Shown: positions 24,087 through 38,555, counted from the first letter of the stretch. The stretch: DNA of 64,000 nucleotides from Silurus meridionalis (GCF_014805685.1 NC_060906.1:16985664-17049663); one strand, 5' to 3'. Made by a program: numbers and translations. The notes: generated from the letters alone by a model not told the origin.

Positions 24087-27054
24087 GTGTCTGTCCCCCG
24101 AGCAAAACCAAAATATAGGAATTATCAGAAAGTCTGTTTAAGTAACCTGATTAACATTAAATTAAATAGGACTGAACGCACAGCCAGCACCTCTGATCTA
24201 AAAATAGGATTGTTGAATATTAGATCTCTCACGCCAAAAGCGCTGACTATAAACGAAATTATTACCGACCAGGAGTTTAATATAATGTGTTTGACAGAAA
24301 CGTGGATTAAATCGAATGAATATGTAGCATTAAATGAGGCGAGTCCTCCTGGGTATAGTTACATACACCAACCCCGTCTAAATGGCAGAGGAGGCGGAGT
24401 AGCAGCTATTTATAATAATAATCTAAACGTCACACAAAAGACTAAACACAAATGTAAAACATTTGAAGTTCTCTACACCAACATAAAATATTCAGTGTCT
24501 GAAAGCAGGTCAAGTCAGTTAATTCCACTAATTATTATTTATAGACCCCAGGGCCCTACTCTGATTTTCTGATAGAATTTGCAGATTTCATTACAAATCT
24601 AGCTACTTCTTTAGACAAAGCATTAATTGTTGGAGACTTTAATATTCATTTTGATAATCAGGAAGACTCCTTAAGAGCAGCAGTTGTGTCCATTCTAGAT
24701 TCAGTCGGAATTAATCAGAATGTTATAGGACCCACTCATAGTGGTGGACACACTCTCGACTTGTTGTTAACATTTGGATTAAAAATAAAAAACTTAGTCA
24801 TAATTCCACAGTCTGAAGCTATTTCAGACCATTATCTAATCTCGTTTAAAATTTGCCTTAGTCATTGCATTTCTACGTCACCACGTTACCGTGTTAAGCA
24901 TACTTTCACGTCAGCTACAGCAGCGCGTTTTATTAATAATCTTCCGATATTACGATATTAGATAGATCTCCGTCAGACCCCGCAGAGCTCGACTGGGCCA
25001 CTGAACATCTAGAAACAACGTTACGTTACACTCTAGATGATGTAGCTCCCCTTAAGACCAAAATGATCAGGGAGAAAAAATTAGCACAGTGGTATAATGA
25101 TCATACGCGCACCTTAAAACAGAACACTCGAAAACTAGAACGTAAATGGCGTCAAACAAAATTAACAGTATTTCAAATAGCATGGAAGGAGAGCCTCCTA
25201 AATTATAGAAAATCTCTTAGTGCTGCCAGATCAGCATATTTCTCCACCCTCATAGAAAATAACAAGCATAATCCTAGATTTTTATTCAGCACGGTAGCAA
25301 AATTAACAGGGAATAAAAGCACTGCTAACATGCACACCATCAATAGGTAGTAATGATTTCATGAACTTTTTTAATAATAAAATTGAAAACATCAGGCAAG
25401 AAATCCAGACGGTTAATATAAATCCAAATTATTTTACAAGTAACCCTGTAGACAGCAGTGTCATTATAGCAGACAATCAATTACAAAGCTTCACTACTAT
25501 TCATGAGAGTGACTTAATTTCATTAATCTCCTCATCAAAATCATCAACCTGTATTCTCGATCCCTTGCCTACTAGTTTCTTTAAACAGATAGCTCCAGAG
25601 GTAATCAAACCTGTTTTAAAAATAATTAACTCTTCCATTAGCACTGGTTATGTACCAAATCCTTCAAACTGGCAGTTATCCACCCCTTATTAAGAAACCT
25701 GACCTTGACCCATGTCAGTTGTCCAACTACAGACCGATATCAAATCTCCCCTTTATATCCAAAATTTTAGAAAAGGTTGTAGCACAGCAGTTATGCTCAC
25801 ATCTGCTTATGAATAACATTTTGAAATGTATCAGTCAGGATTTCGGCCTCATCATAGCACAGAGACGGCGCTAGTTAAGGTGGTAAATGACCTGTTATTG
25901 GCCTCTGATCAGGGTTTTGTCTCCTTACTTGTTTTGCTCGACCTTAGTGCAGCTTTTGACACCATTGATCACACTATACTGCTTGCTAGACTTGAGAATG
26001 TTGTAGGAATAAAGGAACAGCTCTCTCTTGGCTCAGGTCTTATTTGACTGATCGCTATCAGTTTGTGGATGTAAATGGTGAGTTCTCCACGCTCTATGAG
26101 GTAAAGTTTGGTGTTCCTCAAGGATCTGTCTTAGGCCCACTGCTTTTCTCTTTATATATGCTGCCTCTTGGTGAAATTATTCATAAACATGGGATTCGCT
26201 TCCATTGCTATGCTGATGACACACAGCTGTATATTTCAGCAAAGCCAGATGAGAGAGATCAGCTTAACAATGTTGAGAAGTGTGTAAAGGACATTAGACA
26301 GTGGATGCTTAATAACTTTCTTCTGCTCAACTCAGATAAGACGGAAGTACTTTTACTAGGACCACATGCAGCTAGAAGTAAACTTTCCGATTACGTAGCA
26401 TCTCTGGATGGTGTTTCTGTTTCAGCATGTACGGCTGTCAAAGACCTTGGTGTGATTATTGACCCGAGTCTTTCCTTTGAGTCTCACGTGAATAATATCA
26501 CCAGAATCGCCTTCTTTCACCTTAGAAATATTGCTAAGATTAGAAATATGATGTCGTTACAGGATGCAGAAAAACTGGTTCATGCTTTTGTTACTTCTAG
26601 ATTAGACTACTGTAACGCTTTACTGTCTGGGTGTGCGAGTAAGTGCATAAATAAGCTTCAGTTAGTCCAGAATGCAGCAGCAAGGGTCCTCACTAGATCT
26701 AGGAAATATGACCACATCACCCCTGTTTTAATCAGTCTACACTGGCTCCCAATCAAATCTCGCATTGATTATAAAATATTACTACTGACGTATAAAGCAC
26801 TCAATGGTCTCGCACCGCAGTATCTGAGTGAACTTCTGTACCAGTATGATCCTCCACGCCTACTTAGATCAAAAGGTGCTGGCTATCTGTTGGTTCCTCA
26901 AATAATGAAGACTACAGCAGGGGGCAGATCTTTCTCTTATAAAGCCCCACAGTTATGGAACAGCCTTCCAATCAGTGTTCGGGACTCAGACACAGTCTCA
27001 GTGTTCAAGTCGAGGTTGAAAACGTATTTATTTAGTCAAGCCTTTTATCAGTAG
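24087..27054 (+). pseudogene. L2 ORF2: endonuclease and reverse transcriptase, frameshifted
   Basis: An apurinic-type endonuclease comes first (GLLNIRSLTPKALTINEII, CLTETW, then in shifted frame IVGDFNIHFD and SDHYLISF). The RT follows ([62 protein letters not shown]). The catalytic YADD is intact at 26209-26220. A C-terminal domain ends [13 protein letters not shown] with a stop at 27052-27054. The frame changes seven times: six shifts fit loss of one base in a short run (24546-24549 C, 24946 G, 25657-25659 A, 25683-25686 C, 25823 G, 26011-26013 A) and one near 25325-25335 goes the other way. No in-frame nonsense codon was noticed between the shifts. In nature it replicates the element by target-primed reverse transcription. 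Confidence 0.88.
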
Positions 27055-27346
27055 ATTTCTCTTAGGTAAAGGCACAGATCTGGAGGGAACATGGATATAG
27101 AGTGTTTGGTGAACTGGTATATTTGTATGCTGTCGCCCCTCACATTCACACGTTCACTCAGGTTTGTTGACGGTGGTGTGGTGGGTCGTCTCTTATCCCA
27201 GAGATCCCTCATGTCTGTGTTACCTTCTGGTTCTCCCTTTTAGTTATGCTGCCATAGCGAGTCTTGCCGGAGTCCAAACTGCACAGTGACATTAACTTTC
27301 ATACACCAATAGTTACACTTAATAATCCATATCCTTCTCTTCCGTC

Positions 27347-27409
<63 letters not shown>

Positions 27410-27870
27410 CGAGTTAAACATGCTCCTGAGGCTCCAGTGACCAGTGTTCCTGCCCCTCTCCTCCTTGGATCTTCACACTTCTGTGCAGCTCGGGACGGTC
27501 TCTTAATTCCGGAGTAGAACGGGTGCTTTGAGGACGGATTGGACTGTAGTTGGTGTCGGCGGTCTGCTGCACTGACTCGGGAGTGCAGTTTGCTTCTGAT
27601 CATCATCACTGTACCCCACAACATTGTATAAATGGACATTTGGTGCAACCCAGATGAGGATGGGTTCCCTCTTGAGTCTGGTTCCTCTCAAGGTTTCTTC
27701 CTTATGCCATCTCGGGGAGTTTTTCCTTGCCACAGTTGCTCATCAGGGACAAACATACTTACAAAGAACATATTTATGTTTAATCACCACATTATCTGTG
27801 TAAAGCTGCTTTGAGACAATGTTCATTGTTAAAAGCGCTATACAAATAAAAATGAATTGAATTGAATTGA

Positions 27871-28115
27871 ATAAGTATTCACAGCTTTTGCTCAATACTT
27901 TGTTGAAGCACCAATTTTTTGAGTTTGATGCTACAAGCTTGGCACACCTACATTTGGGCAGTTTCTCACATTCTTCCTTGCAGAACCTCTCAAGGTCCAT
28001 CAGGTTGAATAGGGAGTGTCGGTTTACAGCCATTTTCTATTCTCTCCAGAGATGTTCATTCAGGTTCAAGTCTGGGCCACATAAAGACATTCTCAGAGTT
28101 GTTCTGTAATTTATA
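27871..28115 (-). mobile_element. Tc1-like transposon, continuation after L2 insertion
   Basis: It resumes at ATTCACAGCTTTTGCTCAAT, then ACTTTGTTGAAGCACC, ACAAGCTTGGCACACCTACA, CAGCCATTTTC and CTCTCCAGAGATGTTCATTC. On the minus strand this encodes the C-terminal end of a Tc1-type transposase, heavily decayed. It breaks off near 28115. Confidence 0.78.
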
Positions 28116-28189
28116 TTTCTGTATTATATGTATGTAAATGTATTGTCCTGTAATTTATAGGTATTGTGTATGTATTATACGCATATACA

Positions 28190-28870
28190 GAGAGCCCAAA
28201 AACTCTTTACTTTAACTTGAGTAAAAAGGTGTAGTGAGTACTTCAACTCTTACTGGAGTCTTTTAAAACATGAGTATCTGTACGTCTACTTAAGTAAACG
28301 ATGTGTATACTTTTGCCACCTCTGACCACTGAGCAAAAAGTCACTGGACCTAATGAACCAACATGGCTTCCTTTCCATAGTTCAACACCATGTAATTCTG
28401 TCTGTATTGATACCTTACTGCAAAACTTACTCATTACAAGTTATGTCACCAAGTATGTCCTGTATGACGAGTAAAATGTAGAGTGTGTGATTTGAACAGT
28501 ACTTGAGTATTTTACTTATATTAAATGTAGGCCAAACAAGTCCTTTAAAAAAGCCAAAGTAATAAAGCAATTTTCAAACAGGTATCTTAAATTAGCAAAT
28601 AAATGTACAGTTTAATGTCACAAAGTAGACAAACTATTAGTATTCGATGGACAAATAAAAATAAAGTAACTAATCTTAGATAAAGTAAAACCAACTGTTT
28701 AGAGCTGACTGATTCAATACACCTCCCAGTCTCAGAGATGGTCACTATTGTTATTCAACTTAAACAAAAGCTGCTTTTTCAACAGAGGTGCAGAATGTAA
28801 TCGCTAAATGTCATTGTCAATAAAAATTTAGTGGAGTAAAAGTACATATATTGAATCACAATTGTAGTTG
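28190..28870 (-). mobile_element. hAT (Tol2-like) non-autonomous fragments
   Basis: The complement of 28196-28325 reads CAGAGGTGGCAAAAGTATAC, then ACTTAAGTAGACGTACAGAT, a typical hAT terminus rich in AAGTA strings. Further AGTACTTGAGTATTTTACTT-like pieces at about 28480-28530 and GTGGAGTAAAAGTACATATA at 28830 suggest overlapping decayed copies. No transposase. Confidence 0.55.
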
Positions 28871-29314
28871 AATTGAGTGTACAGTGCCGATTCAGCACAG
28901 TGGAGACCTGCAGTTGGCTCGGGGTGGCACTTCTGAGCAGTAACCCAACACCTTAACCACCAAGTTACCACTCCACCTCTGAGCAAACAGTCACCCCTGA
29001 GCAAACAGATCCAACATGGCTCCCTTTCCATACTTCAACACCTAATTACGTATGTAATTCTGTCTGGACTGGGGCTAATTGGAACTAACTTCATCACAAC
29101 CTAAAAAGCAACCTTGGCGCGATCGGCAGGAATTTGGCAGGCTGCATTTTGATGTATCGATTGACTTGACCTTAAAGGGGACTGGTAAATGGAAAACAGT
29201 TATTGCAGGAGAGGATGAATGGGAGTTGTTACTATCTGCAGGTGTTGTAGTCCAGAGTGAAGACGAGATGACTCATGACCACAATACTAATTTTTGAATA
29301 CATAAAAGAGCAAT
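28871..29314. other. Short SINE-like scrap, then unrecognised sequence
   Basis: GTAACCCAACACCTTAACCA with CCAAGTTACCACTCC at about 28938-28976 matches the end of a common SINE-like repeat. The open frame 29079-29297 (+) has no recognised motif. Confidence 0.35.
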
Positions 29315-29600
29315 AGAAGTCAAGAAGCTTTTATTGTCATTTCAACCATATATAGCTGACGCATTACACAGTGAAAAGAAACAACGTTCCTCCTGAACCC
29401 TGGTGCTTCATAAAACAACAATCACAGAACACACAGGGCAAAGGACCAGTGTCCTCGCCACATAAAGTGCAATAGAATAGAATACTCAGCTTAGAGCTAG
29501 AGGAACTTGTTAAGAAAGTCCACTGATTCCCTTCATCCAGGTATGGACCAATGATATCATCTGCTTTTTCAAGAATGTTATTCTGCAATGGAAAGAAAAG
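29315..29600 (-). repeat. Dispersed repeat (14905-15375 family), reverse orientation
   Basis: GTCAAGAAGCTTTTATTGTC, AACAACGTTCCTCCTGAACC, CTGGTGCTTCATAAAACAAC and AAAGTGCAATAGAATAG are the complement of the family tail. Confidence 0.65.
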
Positions 29601-32187
29601 TCTACATGAAACACCACCATCTTAAATAGCAAAACTAATTTTGATAAATTTTACGTCACTGCAATAGAACCACCACACTGCTATTGATATTTGCTATAAA
29701 ATACATCTTATTCACACTCAACGAAAAGAACACTTTAAAAGTAATTCTTACATTAACAAAAATATGGCCTGTTGTCCCGACCCTCCCTTCAAGAATATGG
29801 TTTGAGGTATGGCTATCGATTGCCACTAAGCCAGTTCTCTTCTAAAATACAAATTAAATGTTGTATTTTTTTTAAATTTTAGATTAAATTCGAGGTAAAA
29901 GTAAACAGTTTAATTCAGTATGTGTGCTTTGACAAGACAACATTATAGTACCATCTTGAACAGGTGAAAGATAGCATCCATGATCTGACCAAGTCACAAA
30001 AATATAAAAAAAATAAACAAACAAACAAATAATATGGTAAAAAGATCAAATTGTATATATTAATACAAAACTATATATGTATATGATACACATTTATGAA
30101 ATGTACTAAAAATCATGTATTTTTATTTAACTCATCAGGAAGTTCCTGGTTTTCCAGAAGAGACTGAAAGCTGCTCATATACAGGGAATATGGCCCAATT
30201 TCCCCATTTCAGGTATCAGAACTTAACTTTCCCGAAATCAAAAAGGTGTAGAATTAAATGGGTACAGAAAATAAACTAAGCATTATATTTCACCTCTCTT
30301 GATAGGTAAGCTATATGTAATATATCAGTTGAAATTGATACATAAAGTTGTCAGTTGAAAAAGTGTATTACTAAAACACAATAAGTATCATTTGTGTATT
30401 TGAACATCATATTTTTAACTATATATAGTTAGACAAAGAGTTTAAAAATTTTCCCTGGAACCTCACCTAAGAAAGGAATAAGGAAAACATTCAAAATATA
30501 TTAAGTCTCAGGAAGCCCTAAAGAGAAAAAAAAGTTACACACAGGAAGAATATAATTTTTCATGCTTACCATTCATTTTGTTTGTAATGAGTTGTTCCTT
30601 GTTTTGTTCCTGAAAAAATTACACAAATTTTAATTTAAAATTGTACGCCTGACCTGGTAAATGCACATATTACAATGAAAATAACATTATTATGAACAAG
30701 TTGGGTACTACTGACACTGGGTTCTTACACCTTTCCCAGTCAAAATCAAGCACTTTATTGCTCTGAGAGCAGCACATATACACTATTAATAGTGCAGTAA
30801 TAAAAGCATATTGAGTAAAATCAGATGTTTTGAATTTGAACAAAACTTTTAAAATTGTACTTAATTAATATTTGAGCTTTGAATGTGGAGAAAGTGAATT
30901 GCTTTGAATACTTTCCGGATACACTGTATATTTTTAGAGATCTATTGCTACTAGTTTGTCATTTTATGTTTTACAATTAGACCTAAATGATATGAAGTGG
31001 TTTATAGCAATTTCAAGCCAGAATTACATGAAATCAGCCATCAGTGTTTTTGCACACCCTAAACGATGATGTTATAAGGACATAACCACATGCAAATGAT
31101 TTTACAAAGGAAATAAAAAAAAAATGATCACAAGGAAGAGGAGGATTAAAAAAACATCGCGTTAAATGTTTTATTGGTGATTATTGGATAAAAAAAAAAA
31201 ACATGAGAGATGAGTATAAGATTTGCAACAGGAAAAGGAGGGTTAGAAATAAGAACTAAAGATACCTGAAGACCAGATACCTGTGACTTTTCATGGGGGT
31301 CAGGAGTGCCAGAACTCCACCAAGTAGATCAGCCTTTTAGTTACTAACATTCAATTAAATGGAGTCTTCATTCACAACCCCATACATTTTAAAATCTCCT
31401 AAAATACCAATTCCCTCTTTTGAGCGAACAATGATTTAAAATGAGATTTTTCTCTTTGTCACATAATGTTGTTTCATTGATGTACATGCCTTTCTAAATA
31501 TGGAGTGAGGGAATCATGCTCTGACTCATTTTACTCCATAGATTCATTACTGTAACTAGTGGTGAACATGGGAACTGCAACATGTAGCCCAATAAACATT
31601 TTTAGTAAATGAGGTGCAATGGTCAGGACGTTGGACGGCAGGATTTCCAATGCTTTTGTGTCTACATCAAATTGGCCTAGTTAAAAATTATATATAAATA
31701 AATCCCAAAAATATATAGTCCTTAGGTTAATGTATGTCTCTATATGTTTTATAGGAAATGCCTCATAACTATAATTTGTGTGGTGTTAATAGATAAACAC
31801 CATTAATATTATTCTCACTGCAAGCAATAACGCACAAAAACCCTACAGTAGATGGCACTAGTGTTCAACACTTGTATATCTAATCTTCCATATCTTAAAT
31901 ACATTGGGGTAAAAATGAGCATATGTATTATTTGCAACTGACTAGACATCCCTTTTCCCAGTGAAAGAAAAAAGGTCACTGTAAAACTAACCGTTCAATA
32001 CTATGTCATATGACTCATGACATATATACTATATGACGTGGCTTAGAATAGCCATGAAGAGCTGCTCACATCGTGAAGCACCAAATGATCAGTTCATAGC
32101 AATAAGATATGATTAGCATTGACCCTGGTATGAGCGTTCTCGTATTGCTGTCAGCTTCTTTACCACTTTTATGCTTCAATTGTTTTC
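29601..32187. other. Spacer with a Tc1-like terminus
   Basis: Mostly unique AT-rich DNA. At about 30880-30921, GCTTTGAATACTTTCCGGAT then ACACTGTA is the opposite terminus of the Tc1-like family seen at 23655, possibly the other end of that same disrupted element. An octamer ATGCAAAT lies at 31090-31097. No gene seen. Confidence 0.45.
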
Positions 32188-32512
32188 TATGTGGGTGGCA
32201 GGATGGTGGAGTGGGTAGCATTACCGCCTCATAGCTCCAAGGTTCACAGTATGATTCTGAGCTCAGTTTACTATCTGTGTGAAGTTTTTCATGTTTTTTT
32301 TTTTCTGTAGGGTCTCTCTCTTGTTTCCACCCACCTCCAAAAAAACATGGTAGTGGTGAATTGGATCAAATTGCCCCTAGGTGTGAATGTATGTGTGCAT
32401 GGTGCTGTTTAAAGAACTAGTGTCCCATTCAGAGTGTAATCTCTCCTTTACTCCTAGTGTTTCTGGAGGAAGCAATTTACTGAAAATGAATAAATGAAAC
32501 AATAGATGCATT
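32188..32512 (+). repeat. tRNA-like SINE / dispersed repeat
   Basis: GGTGGCAGGATGGTGGAGTG then GGTAGC resembles a Pol III A box region; GCCTCATAGCTCC then GGTTCACAGTATGATTCT resembles a B box. Then TTGCCCCTAGGTGTGAATGT and the end GAATAAATGAA. Strongly diverged from the usual fish consensus. Confidence 0.6.
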
Positions 32513-33540
32513 GTGTAATAGGTCGTTTAGGATAAAATCTGAAACTGGTGCTCAAAATGGATGGATAGAATCTGCAAGCGTAACCAACCGGACAAAACAA
32601 AGGGGATAAAGGAAAAGTAAACATGCAGTATCTTTTATCAACCTATCCCTAACCTTATGATCTTCTGGCATTTTTATATGGAAAGGAGATATTGCTAAAA
32701 CACACAGTTTGAGTATTGTGGAATGAGTTGGATGTGAATTTGAGTTTTAAAATGCTATACACCTACTAAACCTCCCTGCATGGTTTTTCTCCACCTATAG
32801 CCTATTAGGCTTTAGCAGTGTTTTTCACTTAGTGGGGGGCTGTGGACTTCTTGTGGTCTATGACATGATTACAGAGGGGTCTATGGAATGTTTTTGAGTA
32901 TATTGAAAACATATATAGGTAGTTATAAATATGAAAAATGTTCCTTACTGTTTCTATTTGATTGGCTTGAATGCAAAAACTGCCTCAGGCATAGCTGCCC
33001 GATTTAAAAGACATCTAAAATGCACATAAACTGCATATTTAAATTTAATGTAGTATTGCAGCGTGAATAAATTACGATATAAAGCAATATGCAGGCAGTG
33101 TATATGTGTCGTTTTGTAGACAGGCAAGTAGTTGAAGGAACCAAAATTCTGTCATTATTCATATTTATTATCGATTGACTTGTTACCAAATTGCCCTTAT
33201 GTCGTTAAAAGTCTAAACCAATTACAGAACTCTCTCAACCACTCCAGGGGTTCTGGCAGGATTCATGTCCACTAACATTAACACAGATGAAATAAAAGCC
33301 AGCAGAGCCACTTTAAATCCAGCCACTGCTCTTTTCCAAATTATTGGCCAAACTGCATTATTGTGCACCACAACATGTTCAGAAAAAAAGGCTTTGATTC
33401 GATTAAGGTAGATGCATGACTGGAGCATCGCAGAGTGCTGAGGGAGTGATAAAACCCTGACTTATAAAGGAAGAAAAGCGTTGTAGCCATAAAACATTAA
33501 TGAGTCAGTAGCAATGTGTCTCCTATACCATAAGTATTTT
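32513..33540. other. Spacer, nothing recognised
   Basis: AT-rich unique-looking DNA. The open frame 33222-33428 (-) has a hydrophobic stretch (FKVALLAFISSVLMLV) but no recognisable family. Confidence 0.4.
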
Positions 33541-33770
33541 TCAAAGTAAATAAATGTATTCATCTTTAGTAACCACTTTTCCTGGTCAGGGTTGAGGTGG
33601 ATCCAGAGCCAATCCTTTTAACAATTGGATTGAAGGTCACTTCATTACAGGGCATAAACACACTTAGATGTACACTCACAAAACATACAGACAATTGAGT
33701 TCAGCCAGTCCAATTACTGGAATGCTTTTTGAGAGCAGGATAAACCAGAAAATTCATACAAAACCTTTTT
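33541..33770. repeat. Dispersed repeat (CATCTTTAGTAACCACTTTT type)
   Basis: AGTAACCACTTTTCCTGGTC, AGGGTTGAGGTGGATCCAGA and the following CATTACAGGGCATAAACACA are the ordered motifs of a common teleost SINE-like repeat, here diverged. Confidence 0.6.
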
Positions 33771-34449
33771 TTAAAACTGATTTCTAATTGTTTGCATGTT
33801 TGCAATTAAAACATTTATAATCTTACCTTAAAACCAGAATAGGGATAACGTTTTCCACTTTCCATTTCTATGGAATTTCCATTTCCATCTATTGTTTCAC
33901 AGTAAACATATTTTAGCAAGCTGATAAATCTTGAATATGCTTAAATATATCTTGCATCTCCTATTATAAAATGGCACAAAACCAATTTTAAATGTTTAGC
34001 TCATTTCAAGCATTTATTTAGCAGTAAAAATGTCCAAACATAGAAACATAGGAAGAAGAACATTTTAAATCTTTATTTAAATGACTGAAATGTATGGAAA
34101 TGGATTGAATAATCTTATTTTCTTTTATAATAAGAAATGCGAAATACATTTAACAATTGTCAGGACATTTTCACCTAATATTATGAAAATGATTTTCTTT
34201 GCACAATATAGGCATTGTACAGTTTCTATGTACAGGTTGAGCCTCATACTTGTTTCTCTGATGGTATTTTTTCAAAATCTTAAGAAATCTTCGGCATCTA
34301 TTAATTAATAATGACTCTTTAGCCTTTAGCATCTGACGTTTTTTATAATAACATACTACTGCGGTAACCTATGTGCAACTGTCAGGAACTGATATAAAAC
34401 TGTTTTAACAGAGTGTTATGGGTGTTTTAATATTTTAATTATTTATAAT
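33771..34449. other. Spacer, nothing recognised
   Basis: AT-rich; no supported feature. Confidence 0.45.
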
Positions 34450-34690
34450 CACACTCTTGATGTCACCCAAATGAGGATGGGTTCCTCTTTTGATTCTGGT
34501 TCCTCTCAAGGTTTCTTCCTCATACCATCTAAGGAAGTTTTATCTTGCCACAGTTGCCCCAGGCTGCTCAACAGGAAAAATACAGACAAGTCTTAATGCA
34601 AGTAAACTTTCTTCTATAATTCTTACATTCTATAAAGCTGCTTTAAGGCAATGTCCACTGTTAAAACTGCTATAAAAATAAAATTTACTA
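34450..34690 (+). mobile_element. L2-type LINE 3' tail
   Basis: CACCCAAATGAGGATGGGTT, CTGGTTCCTCTCAAGGTTTC, TTGCCACAGTTGCCCC and AAAGCTGCTTTAAGGCAATG match the 3' end of the 23.8-27.9 kb element. Isolated tail, no ORF attached. Confidence 0.8.
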
Positions 34691-35088
34691 TATTGAAGTT
34701 TCATTACCCTGCAACAGACAAGTGTTTGTATGGAAGGAGCATTTAGAATATACAGTTCGAAGCACAACCTATAAACAATATGTTGAAATATAATTTTTTC
34801 GAAGTACACTACAACATCATTGTTTAAAATGACAAACTTCTAAGGTATTTGTATTTACAGAACAGGGATACCTGAAAAATCCTGGAAACCAGACTTAGAA
34901 GCTGAGTGATGCAGACCCTTTTGTAGTCCTGATTTAGACTTCCAGACACACAGCTTTCTTGAACATTTCACTGCTTGCCATCTATTTTGAAGATTACAAA
35001 ATAAACACATTTCAAATGTTCTTCCCTGCCTGGTTGGCATGGTAACACTTCACAGGGTTTGTACCTGCTCACTTCTGTTTCCTCTAAG

Positions 35089-37039
<1,951 letters not shown>

Positions 37040-37625
37040 GAGCACTGCCTGACACTGGCTTGTATGGGTGGGGAGAGGGCGGCCAGAAAGAAGCAGGTAC
37101 TCAGAAAATACCATCTGGAAGCACATCTAGAGTTTGCAAAAAAAGCATGTGAACAACGCAGTTGCGATGTGAAAAAGGTTTTGTGTGTTTTGTGAGAGCA
37201 AGGTAAAGCTTTTTGGCCAAAGCTCAAAACACTATGTGTGGAGCAAAACCTAAAACCTCCCATGCAGTGAAGTATGGTGGCAGCAGCATCATGCTGTGCT
37301 GGAGTTTCTCATTAGCAGGGACCAGGCATCTTGTTACAATTAACGGAAGAATGGATTAAGCAAATTAAAGAAAAATATTACTATATATATTGTAGAATAT
37401 TGTACACTGCATCAGTGTGCTAAAACCTGAAGTCTGGAAGGAAATTCAATAGGACAGTAATATTTCTGAAAGCAGCATGTAATGGACCAAGAGCTAAAAG
37501 GTAAATGTCCTACAGTGGCCCAGTCCCCAAGTCCTGATCTCAATCCCACTAAGGATCTACTGTATTGCACAATTAAAATATTGCACAAAAAAACCAACCT
37601 AGAACAACATCTGTCAGGAAGCATC
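37040..37625 (+). mobile_element. Tc1-like transposon relic (transposase middle to C-terminus)
   Basis: Transposase-derived wording in order: GAAGCACATCTAGAGTTTGC, AAGCTTTTTGGCCAAAGCTC, TATGTGTGGAGCAAAACC, GTGGCAGCAGCATCATGCTG and CAGTGGCCCAGTCCCCAAGT, then CCTGATCTCAATCCCACTAA. These are the region around the second and third catalytic acids of DD34E transposases. Many stops; no intact frame. Confidence 0.75.
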
Positions 37626-37629
37626 TATT

Positions 37630-37706
37630 TTTATTTCTTTGTCTTGCTGCTGTAACATAGAAATTTCCCCACTGTGGGAAGAATAAAGGTTTATCTTATC
37701 TTATCT
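37630..37706 (+). repeat. LINE 3' tail with (TTATC)n
   Basis: ATTTCCCCACTGTGGGAAGA, ATAAAGGTTTATCTTATC and short TTATC repeats form the 3' end of a fish LINE. Confidence 0.6.
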
Positions 37707-37729
37707 TAAGAATAATATACACATTATGT

Positions 37730-38185
37730 ATATACACATCAATGCAAATGTATGTTTATTATTAGTGAAACCAAACTCAACATAGAGCTTGAAGACAAAA
37801 TATTCTTGTAAATGTTTTGAAGTAATTATTAAGTAAAGTATTTTAAATTACGTAAATCATTAGGACACCAAACGGAGGTATGCTACGATGTTTTAATTGG
37901 CAGATGTGTATCATGGTGGATTTTGGTGCTTGATTTAAGAGTTGGAGCATCAGCAAAACAAATGATTAGTGATTAAAAATTATTTATCTTTTTTTATATC
38001 TGAGCAAAGAAAGGACGTTGTGAGTAAATGTGTTTTGCATAAAAGGTTTAATTTCACCTTGTTTTTTTTTATTTATATTTGCAATAAAAATGCTCAAACA
38101 GAAATGCGCACTGCATTAATAAAATTAGTGCAATCAAAATGAATTTTTGTTAACATGTTTTTAACGCATAAATTTTGACAGTCCA
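37730..38185 (+). mobile_element. hAT-like dispersed repeat, copy A
   Basis: It shares a colinear series of motifs with 48405-48895: TGTTTATTATTAGTGAAA, GAAGACAAAATATTCTTGTA, ACGTAAATCATTAGGACACC, GATTTTGGTGCTTGATTT and ATTAATAAAATTAGTGCA. It ends with TTAACGCATAAATTTTGACA, which resembles the AACGCGTTAA-type terminus of a fish hAT-like element. No coding frame. Confidence 0.65.
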
Positions 38186-38487
38186 AAAAAAAAAATATAA
38201 AAACCCTGGGCTCTGAAAAACCTTGTCCTTGAGTGCCATTAGCACAGCATATACTGTACTACTTGTACTGGGCTTTTAACAATGCAGAATACCTGACCTA
38301 AGTCTTTATGTAACATACCTCATATATAATATAATCCTGACTACTATAGCAAGCGCACACACCTCTCTCGACATGATTTGGCTATGAGTCATAATTCCTT
38401 AGTTTAATATCATGAAATGTTTGAGAACTCAGTTCAAACTTATTCTAAATGCAAATCATCAGCCGCTAGAAATTTTAAGGTGCATAA

Positions 38488-38488
38488 A

Positions 38489-38553
<65 letters not shown>
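38488..38553. repeat. (CA)n microsatellite
   Basis: About 32 CA units. Confidence 0.98.

Positions 38554-38555
<2 letters not shown>

Larger units (their letters stand above)
23849..27870 (+). mobile_element. L2-type LINE, 5'-truncated, with 3' tail and 6-bp target-site duplication
   Basis: The 4,022-bp insertion is flanked by ATAAGT (23843-23848 and 27871-27876) and splits a Tc1-like element. It contains the end of ORF1 (23849-23990), a broken ORF2 (24087-27054) and a 3'UTR with a (CT)n run at 27347-27406. It ends in a short AATTGA-type repeat tail after AGCGCTATACAAATAAA. The 3' 250 bases recur as isolated tails elsewhere in this window. Assignment to the L2/CR1 side of LINEs rests on the RT sequence ([26 protein letters not shown]), an esterase-type ORF1 and the non-poly(A) tail. 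Confidence 0.9.

Noticed and set aside
27319..27648. 109-codon minus frame with an Arg-Glu repeat
   Set aside because: It is the translated (CT)n run plus antisense of the L2 3'UTR.
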